Shown in pieces: positions 1 to 10,305 of a stretch of 47,780 bases of DNA. This DNA is from JBOFSQ01 sp051651625. Its GTDB lineage: Bacteria; Planctomycetota; Planctomycetia; Pirellulales; Thermoguttaceae. A model generated the notes under the pieces. The model had not been told where the DNA came from. It searched no databases and saw only the letters and a program-made list of their open reading frames with translations. The DNA is taken from assembly GCA_051651625.1 (NCBI GenBank), contig JBOFSQ010000071.1, positions 1-47,780 of the forward strand, in the 5' to 3' direction. The position numbers were made by a program, and so were the translations under genes. Position 1 is the stretch's first letter, and each line of letters opens with the position of its first letter.

Positions 1-1960
<1,960 letters not shown>

Positions 1961-2027
1961 TCCCATGAATCCGATACTCGCACAAGTCAAAAACGACCCG
2001 CACGACTCGAACTCATCAACACTATAT

Positions 2028-2059
2028 CCTCAAAAGGTGTTCTCTCACACCGTTTGAGG
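2028..2059 (-). other. Strong hairpin in the 23S rRNA leader
   Basis: On the minus strand CCTCAAA-C-GGTGT pairs with ACACC-T-TTTGAGG around a 6-nt GAGAGA loop, about 70 nt upstream of the mature 23S 5' end. Two smaller hairpins lie further upstream at about 2115-2155 (CCAGCA/TGCTGG and CGGTA-GCGA-TACCG). They may be processing or antitermination structures of the precursor; this is inferred from position and pairing only. Confidence 0.5.
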
Positions 2060-2196
2060 GAGTAACTACATTTTTTCGTATCACTACGCGCTCTGCCAAT
2101 CGTCAAGCTGTTACCAGCAATGCTGCTGGCTAACGGTATCGCTACCGCTGCTGCTCGACAATCGCAGTTTTTAAGATGCCACTCTTGCGTTACCTA

Positions 2197-2210
2197 ATTG
2201 TCAAAGAACA
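2197..2210 (-). promoter_or_regulatory. boxA-like rRNA antitermination site
   Basis: The minus strand reads TGTTCTTTGACAAT, close to the bacterial rRNA boxA (TGCTCTTTAACAA), between the promoters and the 23S 5' end, where the NusB/NusE-bound boxA RNA is expected. This supports the view that the 23S gene has its own complete transcription unit. Confidence 0.75.
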
Positions 2211-2257
2211 TACCCGCCACTACAAGCTGTTTCAACCGCAGTGACAGACGGGCGGGA

Positions 2258-2286
2258 ATTGTAGCGACCTCTTCGACTTGCGTCAA
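2258..2286 (-). promoter_or_regulatory. 23S rRNA promoter, proximal (sigma70 type)
   Basis: On the minus strand TTGACG and TACAAT are separated by 17 nt, a near-consensus vegetative promoter. It lies 48 nt upstream of the boxA-like site and about 300 nt upstream of the mature 23S RNA. Confidence 0.8.
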
Positions 2287-2372
2287 GGGACACCACTTAT
2301 TTTTCGCCCAACACCTTGCCCAGCCGACAACAGCAAACAAATGGATGCCGTACCAACGAGCAAGGGCGGGGA

Positions 2373-2400
2373 AGTATAGCGGCCTTTTTCTATACGCCAA
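2373..2400 (-). promoter_or_regulatory. 23S rRNA promoter, distal (sigma70 type)
   Basis: On the minus strand TTGGCG and TATACT are separated by 16 nt, about 115 nt upstream of the proximal promoter. Tandem promoters are usual for rRNA genes. Its upstream side reaches towards the start of valS, so the valS promoter must lie in the same roughly 100 bp. Confidence 0.6.
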
Positions 2401-2498
2401 GGGGGGTGTGTTTTTTTGTTGGAATGGTATACTCACCCCCCACGATTATCACGTCTTGTCCAGACCACAGTATCGCCCCATTCAAACCCTCACTATCT

Positions 2499-5400
2499 AT
2501 GGAAATCCCAAAACAATACGACCCGCTCGAATCACAACAGAAGTGGACTCCGTTCTGGATCGAACGCGGATTTTTCGTCTGTCAAACGCACGGCACCAAG
2601 CCAGCGTACACCATCGTCATTCCGCCGCCGAACGTCACCGGTGCGCTCCACTTGGGGCACGCGCTCAACAACACGTTGCAAGACATTCTCATCCGCACAA
2701 AACGGATGCAAGGTTTTGAAACGCTCTGGGTTCCCGGCGTCGATCACGCCGGAATCGCAACGCAAGCTGTCGTCGAACGACGCCTCTTTGAAGAAGAGAA
2801 AAAAACACGACACGACATCGGTCGCGCTGCACTCGTCCAGCGAATTTGGGACTGGAAAGAACAGTACCAAACGCGAATCCTCTCGCAACTCAAAGAAATG
2901 GGTTGCTCGTGCGACTGGAGCAAAACTCGCTTCACACTAGACGATGTTTGTGCGAACGTAGTGCGCCACTTTTTCTTCAAACTCTTCGCGGCGCAACTAA
3001 TCTATCGCGGCAAACGTCTCGTAAACTGGGACACACATCTGCAAACTGCCGTCAGCGATGACGAAGTGATTTTCGATGTCGTCGCCGGAAACTTTTGGTA
3101 CATCCGTTATCCAGTCGTGAATCCGAAACGCGGTGAACCAGAGTTTGTCACCGTCGCCACAACGCGACCCGAAACAATGCTCGGCGACACAGCCGTTGCC
3201 GTTCACCCAGACCCGCGCACCGCACTCCACGAGATCGAGGCAAAACTTACCGAACCAGAAGAAATCGCCGCAGTCAAAAAACGTCGCGACGAAATGCTGC
3301 CGCAACTCGAACAACTCGCCGCAATGGCACGCGACGGACGCAAACTACTCTTGCCGCTTGTGAACCGAGAAATCCCGCTCATTACCGACAACTGGGCGAA
3401 ACCCGACAAAGGCACCGGCTGCGTCAAAATCACACCCGCTCACGACCCAAACGACTACGAAGTCGGGCTGCGGCACTCGCTCCCAATGCCAAATATTCTC
3501 AACAAGGACGGCACGATCAACAGCGTCGGTGGCGTTTACGCAGGCCTTAAAGTGAAGGCGGCACGCGAACGTGTCGTCGCCGATCTTGAAGCCGCTGGAC
3601 TCCTCGAAAAAGTCGAGGAACGCGAGATCGACCTCGCACACTCCGACCGTTCCAAAACACCGATTGAACCGTTCTTGCACGACCAGTGGTTCGTCAAAAT
3701 GGACGATCTCGCGCAGCAAGCTATGGACGTTGTACGCGATGAAAACTCACCGCAACACGTCAACATCGTGCCGCCGCGCTACGCGAAAGGGTATCTCGAC
3801 TGGCTCAGCGAAAAACGCGACTGGCCCATCGGACGCCAACTCTGGTGGGGACACCAAATCCCCATCTGGTCGTGCGACGGCAGCGCAACCGAAAACGATT
3901 TGCAAACCGCGTTCGCAAATCGCAACGACGTTGTCTGGCAACGTGATGAAGCAAGCGGTGCGTGGTGGATTTGTTCAGAGCGAGAAGACATCGCAGAAAA
4001 TGCCATCGCCGGTTTTCGTTTGGTGCGTGAAGAAGACGTGCTCGACACTTGGTTCTCAAGTGCGCTGTGGCCGCTCTCAACACTCGGTTTCCAGCACGAT
4101 ACGCAACTTTTCGCGGCGCACTATCCAACAAGCGTTCTTGTCACCAGCCGCGACATTATCACACTTTGGGTCGCGCGAATGGTCATCGCGGGGCTGTTCA
4201 ACACCGGCCAAAAACCGTTTCACGATGTCTACATTCACCCGAAGATTCTCGACAAGTACGGCGAAGGGATGTCGAAGTCGAAAGGAAATGGCGTTGATCC
4301 AATTTCGGTGATGCAGAAGTTCGGTGCCGACGCGCTGCGCTTCGCCATCGCATCGCTGACGACGGAGAGCCAAGACGTGCGGTTATCGCTCGACTTTGAA
4401 TGTCCGCACTGTTCGGCGACGATTGAACAGACGAAAAAAAATCGTACGCTTCCGCGAATCGACTGCCCGAAGTGTGGAAAACCGTTTCGGACGCAGTGGG
4501 CAGAGCGCGACGAAGACCGCGCACTCCCAGAAGCCGCAGTGGTCGGTGAACGGTTTGAAGCGGCACGCAACTTCTGCAACAAGCTCTGGAACGCCGCACG
4601 ATTCGTCATGATGAACTGCGACGATGTAACTGTTGACGCCTCGAAAACTTCTGCAACTTCTGCTGGCGACTTTCTCGAAGACCGCTGGATTTTGAGTCGG
4701 CTTGCGACCGTCACCGCAGAGGTGACGACGGCACTCGACGAGTATCGTTTCGCCGATGTCGCGCGTACACTTCACGACTTTGCGTGGGACGAGTTTTGCA
4801 GTTTCTATCTGGAGATTGTGAAGTCGCGTTTGGCGGACGCGTCGCAAAAACCGCAGGCGATGGCGGTACTCGTTCGCGTGCTCGAAACGCTTCTCAAACT
4901 TTTGCATCCGATCATACCGTTCGTCACCGAAGAGCTTTGGCACAGGCTTGGCGAGACGTTGCGACTTGGTCGTGAGGACGAGAGCGTGTCGCGTGCGGCG
5001 TATCCGGTTTCAAACGCGGCGGACGTGTCGCGTGAAACGGAGTCGCAGTTTGCGGTTTTTCAAGAGGTGTTGCGTGCGGTGCGTGAGGTGCGTGCGAGCC
5101 GCAACGTCCCACCGAAGACTGTCATCTCGTTTGCGGTACGGTGCGAAGCAAACACTGCATCGCTTCTCGAACCGATGCGCGACTACTTCACACGCATGGC
5201 ATCGGCGAAGCTCATTGCTTGCGGTGAAAGTGTGACGCCGCCGCCGCTTGTTTCAAGTGTTGCGCTTGCGGGGTTTGAACTATTCGTTGACCTCGCCGAC
5301 CTCATCGATGTTGCCGCCGAACGCGAAAAGAAAACGCAAGAGATCGACAAACTCGAAAAACTGATCGCCGCAAAAGAGGCGAAACTTTCGGGCGACTTTG

Positions 5401-5513
5401 TGTCGAAGGCCCCTGCTGCGGTTGTCGCTAAAGAACAAGAGTCGCTCGTCACGCTACAAACCCAACTCGTCGCCGCACGCGACGCGCTCGAAAAATTGCT
5501 GGCGAAAAAATAA
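2499..5513 (+). CDS. valS: Valyl-tRNA synthetase with a zinc-ribbon insert
   Basis: Charges tRNA-Val with valine in the cytoplasm (class Ia synthetase, 1004 aa). The HIGH motif is HLGH at residues 51-54, following PPPNVTGAL. The editing domain CP1 shows TTRPETMLGDTA and GTGCVKITPAHDPNDYEVG. The KMSKS loop is MSKSK at 591-595. The C-terminal tRNA-binding coiled coil is the last ~70 residues. Odd feature: a two-CxxC insert (Cys635/638 and Cys656/659) just after the KMSKS loop, before the anticodon-binding domain, probably a zinc ribbon. The start at MEIPKQYD was chosen because the family's N-terminus begins there; the frame is open 61 codons further upstream, but that part reads like non-coding DNA and crosses the rRNA promoters. 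It diverges from the 23S gene. Confidence 0.96.
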   Translation: MEIPKQYDPLESQQKWTPFWIERGFFVCQTHGTKPAYTIVIPPPNVTGALHLGHALNNTLQDILIRTKRMQGFETLWVPGVDHAGIATQAVVERRLFEEEKKTRHDIGRAALVQRIWDWKEQYQTRILSQLKEMGCSCDWSKTRFTLDDVCANVVRHFFFKLFAAQLIYRGKRLVNWDTHLQTAVSDDEVIFDVVAGNFWYIRYPVVNPKRGEPEFVTVATTRPETMLGDTAVAVHPDPRTALHEIEAKLTEPEEIAAVKKRRDEMLPQLEQLAAMARDGRKLLLPLVNREIPLITDNWAKPDKGTGCVKITPAHDPNDYEVGLRHSLPMPNILNKDGTINSVGGVYAGLKVKAARERVVADLEAAGLLEKVEEREIDLAHSDRSKTPIEPFLHDQWFVKMDDLAQQAMDVVRDENSPQHVNIVPPRYAKGYLDWLSEKRDWPIGRQLWWGHQIPIWSCDGSATENDLQTAFANRNDVVWQRDEASGAWWICSEREDIAENAIAGFRLVREEDVLDTWFSSALWPLSTLGFQHDTQLFAAHYPTSVLVTSRDIITLWVARMVIAGLFNTGQKPFHDVYIHPKILDKYGEGMSKSKGNGVDPISVMQKFGADALRFAIASLTTESQDVRLSLDFECPHCSATIEQTKKNRTLPRIDCPKCGKPFRTQWAERDEDRALPEAAVVGERFEAARNFCNKLWNAARFVMMNCDDVTVDASKTSATSAGDFLEDRWILSRLATVTAEVTTALDEYRFADVARTLHDFAWDEFCSFYLEIVKSRLADASQKPQAMAVLVRVLETLLKLLHPIIPFVTEELWHRLGETLRLGREDESVSRAAYPVSNAADVSRETESQFAVFQEVLRAVREVRASRNVPPKTVISFAVRCEANTASLLEPMRDYFTRMASAKLIACGESVTPPPLVSSVALAGFELFVDLADLIDVAAEREKKTQEIDKLEKLIAAKEAKLSGDFVSKAPAAVVAKEQESLVTLQTQLVAARDALEKLLAKK

Positions 5514-5542
5514 AAAATAGTACGCCCGTTCACGCCAGAACA

Positions 5543-5679
5543 CGAAGCGTAAGCGAGTGGCTGAATTGCCATTGGACGCAGAGTACGTCATTCCCACGAA
5601 GGCGGGAATCCATCATGACAGCTATTCGTGGACGCTATGTCCGCTCTCACGGTTCACTCGCTTACGCTTCCCGCTCTGA
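5543..5679. repeat. Pair of inverted CGAAGCGTAAGCGAGTG repeats with a GGCGGGAAT palindrome
   Basis: The gap after valS holds CGAAGCGTAAGCGAGTG (5543-5559) and the reverse form CACTCGCTTACGCTTCCCGC (from 5655). Next to it are CCACGAAGGCGGGAATCC (about 5594) and a related CGGGAATGAC near 5755, typical dispersed hairpin sequences. The same CACTCGCTTACGCTTC unit recurs at 14091-14205, 24171-24222 and 46083-46228. No gene is supported here. Confidence 0.75.
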
Positions 5680-5807
5680 CTGTCCCTACCACATCGCTGG
5701 CACACACTCTACCGGATGGATTCCCGCCGTAACCTGCCCCCAGCGGAGGCGGGGCGGGAATGACAGACGTGGAGCGTGAACAACACAAACCGCAGAAAGC
5801 AAATCCA

Positions 5808-6989
5808 ATGAGAATGATTTTCCTGTTCGTGTGTGCGGTCTGCGCAATAACGTTTGGTGTCGCTCGCGCACAGATTGCCATTCCCGCCGACGACTGGTCG
5901 GAACTGTTCAACCGCCGAAACGGCTGGACTGGCGCAGACGGGATATTCACAGCGAATCTTGACGGCACAATCAACAGCGGTATCGAAAAGCGTCACTCGC
6001 AGAAAACGTTCTTCGTCTTCAGCGACACAATTCTCGGCGACGTCGATCCGCAAACGCTCGTGAGACGTAACGTCAAGATGGTGAATCACTCGTTTGCGAT
6101 TCTTGACGGGAGTACACCGCGCCAAGATCGGATCGTGTTTTTCTATCCTGAAGACGGGGTAACGCCACGTCTACCGATCAAACCGCCAAGCAAAGACGAG
6201 TGGTACTGGATCAGCGAGTGCTTCGTAATCGGCGATCAGCTTCATGCATTCCTGTTGCGAATGGAAAAATGCGAAGGCGGTGCGGCGTTCGGTTTTCGTC
6301 ACCTCGGCGTTGACCGCGCGACTTGGAAGATCGACGCAAAAACCGGCGTCGATTGGGAGTCGCTGCGTGTCACGCGCGACGACCCGTTCGCGCCACACTT
6401 GGCCGTCTTCAGTCACGATCACACGGTTTCTTTTGGAACCGGCGTTTTGGAAAACACTGATGGCTTCGTCTACGTTTACGGATACCGCGAAGGCGAGAAG
6501 CGTCCGTACGACCGCGCACTGGTCGCACTCCGGTTTCGCCCCGACGAGATTGACGTACCAACATCTTGGCGGTACTGGACTGGAAGTGATTGGTCAGCCT
6601 CAATGCGCGATGCTGTCGGAATCGTCCCCAACGTCTCGACAGAACTTTCCGTAACGCCGATTGAGTCGGGGCCAGCAAAAGACAAGTATGCACTCGTCTA
6701 CACGCCGGGGACAATCGGTTCAAAAATCGCGGTACGTCTCGGCGCAACACCGGTTGGCCCGTTCGGAGACGAAATCATTGTCTTCGATGAAGAAGAGACA
6801 AAGCGACTCGGCGGAAAGACGTTCGCCTACAACGCCAAGGCACACCCCGTTCTCTCAAAGACTGGCGAACTCGTCGTTTCGTACAACATCAATTCAATGG
6901 ACAGCGAGATGCGCGTCTTCAAAGAGGGCGGCGTCTATCACCCGCGTTTCGTGAGCATCCCACTCGAAAAGTTGAACCCTGAACAGTAG
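5808..6989 (+). CDS. Secreted DUF4185/DUF5005-like beta-propeller protein
   Basis: About 393 aa from the chosen start (MRMIFLFVCAV), which gives a clean signal peptide ending near ARA; an in-frame start 16 codons upstream adds a polar extension. The mature protein opens with DGIFTANLDGTINSG and FFVFSDTILG, and later has PHLAVFSHDHTVSFGTGV and a C-terminal VVSYNIN segment. This resembles DUF4185/DUF5005 proteins, related by fold to five-bladed propeller glycosidases. Substrate unknown; polysaccharide handling is an inference from the family and from the secreted neighbours. Its TAG stop codon lies inside the terminal inverted repeat of the adjacent 146-bp element. Confidence 0.7.
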   Translation: MRMIFLFVCAVCAITFGVARAQIAIPADDWSELFNRRNGWTGADGIFTANLDGTINSGIEKRHSQKTFFVFSDTILGDVDPQTLVRRNVKMVNHSFAILDGSTPRQDRIVFFYPEDGVTPRLPIKPPSKDEWYWISECFVIGDQLHAFLLRMEKCEGGAAFGFRHLGVDRATWKIDAKTGVDWESLRVTRDDPFAPHLAVFSHDHTVSFGTGVLENTDGFVYVYGYREGEKRPYDRALVALRFRPDEIDVPTSWRYWTGSDWSASMRDAVGIVPNVSTELSVTPIESGPAKDKYALVYTPGTIGSKIAVRLGATPVGPFGDEIIVFDEEETKRLGGKTFAYNAKAHPVLSKTGELVVSYNINSMDSEMRVFKEGGVYHPRFVSIPLEKLNPEQ

Positions 6990-7132
6990 ACCTGTTCAGA
7001 AACTTGCACCCGCACAGCGGTTCGGCATAGCCGAACCCTCCAAACGCCTGCGGCGTATGATAACTGGAGGGTTCGGCTATGCCGAACCAGAACTACCAAA
7101 TCGCCCCAATTTCATGTTTACGAACAAGTCTA
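6987..7132 (+). mobile_element. 146-bp MITE-like element, copy A
   Basis: Ends are TAGACCTGTTCAGAAA (6987-7002) and the inverse TTTACGAACAAGTCTA (7117-7132), imperfect 16-bp terminal inverted repeats. The centre holds a long palindrome, GGTTCGGCATAGCCGAACC with CCTCCA on one side and the complementary half (TGGAGGGTTCGGCTATGC) on the other. Copy B at 42953-43098 is the same length, in opposite orientation and about 85-90% identical by eye. There is no coding capacity for a transposase, so it would move in trans. Copy A supplies the upstream gene's stop codon and the downstream gene's start codon. Confidence 0.85.
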
Positions 7133-10100
7133 TTCTTTCACTCTGCATAATCGTACTGACGGCCATTTCTTGGACGCCAGCCGCCGAACCAAACGGGATC
7201 AAACCGTCGATTGTGTCGTTCGTCTCGCAGCACGATTCGGCATCGCTCCCGACTGTAACAACGGACGTGCCGACAACGCTCGTCGTTGAGTACGGCACGC
7301 ACCCCGAACAGTTGACTCACACTGCGAAGAACGCGACTCCGGTCAACATCCACGCGTTGTCGCCCGCAGAGCCACTACTAGCTGGCGCGACGTACTTCTA
7401 TCGCTACACTGTCACCGATACATTTGGCCGTTCGGTGACGAGCGATGTCTTGGCGGCAACGGTCGATTCACCAGAAAACAAAGCCCCACGAATTGCACCA
7501 CTCGCACCGGTTATCATAACGGCAGGCGATGCGATACGCCTACCAGTCTTCGTCACCGCCGACGCCAAGACAACGCTGCCGAAAGTGTTGGCCGATCATC
7601 TAACCGACTGGATGATGCTCGAACAAAACCCGACTCACACACTCGCCGCTCCCGATCCAAACGGCCATTCGTGGCTCCATATCTGGACCGATACAACAAC
7701 ACCATCCGGCATCTACCGCGTTCTCATCACCGCTATCGACGAGCAAAATGCGTTTGATCAAAAACTTGTCACCGTCGTCGTTCGTCGTCCGACCGATCCG
7801 CCTCGCATCTTGTCGGTAGAGTTTGGACAGACAACATCAAACACACTCACACTCCGCGTCACCACCGACTCACTCGCTACCGCTGATGTCGCCTTCGGTG
7901 CAGGCGACAAACTCGACCGGAAGCAGCCGATCACAACATCGCCACGCTATATTCACATCGCAACACTCGAATCGCTCCAGCGTGCCAGCGATTATCACTG
8001 TCTCGTCACAGTACAAAACGGAGGGCATCTCTATCGCCGCGCGGTAAAAGGAACAACGCTGGCCCAGCCCGAAACAGTCATCGATCTCGACTCAACAATC
8101 TCAACGCCATATCTTCTCTCAAAACACGGTGCGACATATCGTCTTCAGAGCGACATCGTTGCGCGGCGAACGGCGTTTGTCGTCGGTGCCGACAACATCA
8201 CACTCGACCTTCAGGGGTACACGATCACATACGCAGCCGGTCCACCGCAAACGCCAGTTGTTGTCAATCCAAGTTTTGAAGAGCCGCTGACACAAGGCTG
8301 GGACACCCGCGCCGCCCCAAACGCCTTTCGTGACGACAAACCGATTCGTCTCCCGACAAAAAAGAACGAGGCGACGTGCGCATCGGGAAAAGCATCACTC
8401 GGCTGGAAACTCCCGCTTGCAGCGGCGACAGAATCGATCCTCTCCGACCAGATTGTACTAACGGGCGGTTACACATATTCACTCTCAATGCGTGTCTACG
8501 ACTGGATCAGCGGTTGGCGCGACACCGACCCAATCGCGTGCGTCCGAATTGAACTCGTTGACGCGATGACACTTCAGCCGATCCGCGTCACAAACAATTC
8601 CAGCGATACCACTGAACGCCCCGCGATGGCAGAGTGCCGCAAGGCGACCGAACTCGGTGCCTTCTTTTGGGGCGATGTCTTCCGGCTCAAAAATGACGCA
8701 ACTGTTCGCATACGAATTTCCGTGCAGCCAACTGATCCGAAACTCACCGGAACGATCCACATCGACGACGTTTCCCTCGTCGTCGCCAACTACTATGGCG
8801 TTGCCTTCGGGACGGTTTGGGACGACCCGTTCTACCCTGATTCTCCGCGAACGAAGTCGCTCCCGTCACGGTTTCGTATCAAAAACGGTAACGTGATGCA
8901 GTCGCCGAACGCTGGTTTCAATGGTGACGCGATTGTGTTCACGTCAAATCCACGGTCGTTTTCGTCAGTTGAGTCAATTACGTCGCGCGTCTGCGGTATC
9001 AATTCGCAAAACTTTTGCGGCGGCGGTGGTGACTATCTCCATCACAACACATTCGACGACACCACACTTGCCGTATCAAGTCGGCATCAGCAAGAAGGAG
9101 GGAACGTCCATCTCAAAAACAACACGGGACGAAATCTCGTTGAGCTAAACACAATCCGGGGCGGCTGCCAGTATGGCGTGAATATCAGCGGCGATGGCGA
9201 TACAAACGAGATCGTCGAAAACGCCATCTCCAACAACGCGGTCATAACGCAGGGGTACAATATCGGCGTGAGTAGTCAAGCGGCCCTCATCCACCACAAC
9301 ACGATTCAAACCGAAAACGGCAACGGAATCATGGTCAGCGGATGGAACAACACCATCGCCGACAACAGCGTCTCAATTCAATCACTGCCGAATCAGGAAT
9401 ACGGTTTTCAGCAAGCGTGCAAGGCGGTAGAGCTGCGTATGGCTGGAAACACATTGCTCGCACGCAACACCATTCACGCACTCATGACGGACAACTCAAT
9501 CGACGCGCACGCGCTTACGTTTCGTGAGTGTTTGTCGGGAAATCGCATTGAAGGGAACGAGATCGTCGCCGAATCACGTTCGCCGAATCGGCGCGGGGCC
9601 GCAATGCGGTTTTACTGTGATGCGTCGTGCAATGCTATCATCTATGACAATCAGTTTGTCAGCAACACTCTCATGATGATGGTAGACGACGGTTGCAGCG
9701 GCGGTGCAACTTTTTGGCGAAATGTCTGGACACCGTCCGAGACGAAAAAAGACGTTGTCACGGCGGGATGGTACTGCGACGATCCGACCAATCTTGGGAT
9801 GCAGCTCGGTCGTTTCTTCGACAACGTAATCGGCGACAACAAACCGCTTCACTGGGAACGTGCCGCCATCGGAAGTAATGCCGCCGAAGTCGTCTCGTTT
9901 GAGTCGGGGCGGTCTACACCGGTTCGCGTTGTCGATGGAAAGAACCAGCCGATTGCGGGTGCCGAGGTGATGGTCGTTAACGCAGCAGGGACGCCGAGCC
10001 TCTCTGGAATTACCGGTGACGACGGTTTTATGCGAGTGATTGCGTCGCGCGATTCAATCTACTACTGCGGTGAAGCGAGGTCGTTCTTGTTTGTGGCCGA

Positions 10101-10263
10101 CGCACGATGGCAGTGGCGCGAAAGCGGAACAGGTCAAACACCAACCCGCACGCCAGTCGCCACGCCAAAACTTTCCGTCACGCGAAACGGCTGGCAATCG
10201 CAAACAATTCCTTGGAAACCCGTAAACGGTGAGATTGTCGTTGTGATGTTGCCAGCACCGTAG
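7114..10263 (+). CDS. Large secreted right-handed parallel beta-helix protein
   Basis: 1049 aa from ATG at 7114, giving the signal peptide MFTNKSILSLCIIVLTAISW. Two Ig/fibronectin-like segments occupy about 30-140 and 235-330. A helix-entry segment, NITLDLQGYTITY, follows at about 370. Then comes a CBM-like jelly-roll insertion opening VNPSFEEPLTQGWDT, and then many short beta-helix turns (GNGIMVSGWNNTIADN, NRIEGNEIVAES). The C-terminus has a carboxypeptidase-regulatory-like domain (PVRVVDGKNQPIAGAEVMV). A right-handed helix with NosD-type turns suggests carbohydrate binding or lyase activity, but no catalytic site is recognised. The start codon and first residues lie inside the MITE-like element; the frame is open to an ATG at 7057 inside the element's palindrome, which gives no signal peptide at its N-terminus. 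Confidence 0.75.
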   Translation: MFTNKSILSLCIIVLTAISWTPAAEPNGIKPSIVSFVSQHDSASLPTVTTDVPTTLVVEYGTHPEQLTHTAKNATPVNIHALSPAEPLLAGATYFYRYTVTDTFGRSVTSDVLAATVDSPENKAPRIAPLAPVIITAGDAIRLPVFVTADAKTTLPKVLADHLTDWMMLEQNPTHTLAAPDPNGHSWLHIWTDTTTPSGIYRVLITAIDEQNAFDQKLVTVVVRRPTDPPRILSVEFGQTTSNTLTLRVTTDSLATADVAFGAGDKLDRKQPITTSPRYIHIATLESLQRASDYHCLVTVQNGGHLYRRAVKGTTLAQPETVIDLDSTISTPYLLSKHGATYRLQSDIVARRTAFVVGADNITLDLQGYTITYAAGPPQTPVVVNPSFEEPLTQGWDTRAAPNAFRDDKPIRLPTKKNEATCASGKASLGWKLPLAAATESILSDQIVLTGGYTYSLSMRVYDWISGWRDTDPIACVRIELVDAMTLQPIRVTNNSSDTTERPAMAECRKATELGAFFWGDVFRLKNDATVRIRISVQPTDPKLTGTIHIDDVSLVVANYYGVAFGTVWDDPFYPDSPRTKSLPSRFRIKNGNVMQSPNAGFNGDAIVFTSNPRSFSSVESITSRVCGINSQNFCGGGGDYLHHNTFDDTTLAVSSRHQQEGGNVHLKNNTGRNLVELNTIRGGCQYGVNISGDGDTNEIVENAISNNAVITQGYNIGVSSQAALIHHNTIQTENGNGIMVSGWNNTIADNSVSIQSLPNQEYGFQQACKAVELRMAGNTLLARNTIHALMTDNSIDAHALTFRECLSGNRIEGNEIVAESRSPNRRGAAMRFYCDASCNAIIYDNQFVSNTLMMMVDDGCSGGATFWRNVWTPSETKKDVVTAGWYCDDPTNLGMQLGRFFDNVIGDNKPLHWERAAIGSNAAEVVSFESGRSTPVRVVDGKNQPIAGAEVMVVNAAGTPSLSGITGDDGFMRVIASRDSIYYCGEARSFLFVADARWQWRESGTGQTPTRTPVATPKLSVTRNGWQSQTIPWKPVNGEIVVVMLPAP

Positions 10264-10305
10264 ACACTGGCAACACAATCCGTCAACACGAAACTGAATC
10301 AAGAA

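Noticed and set aside
2028..2160. A spacer tRNA or the end of a 16S gene upstream of the 23S.
   Set aside because: No cloverleaf, no anti-Shine-Dalgarno CCTCC end, and no other 16S segment found.
5514..5759. CRISPR-like array from repeated GGCGGGAAT and CGAAGCGTAAGCGAGTG units.
   Set aside because: Units are inverted and irregularly spaced, with no spacers of uniform length.
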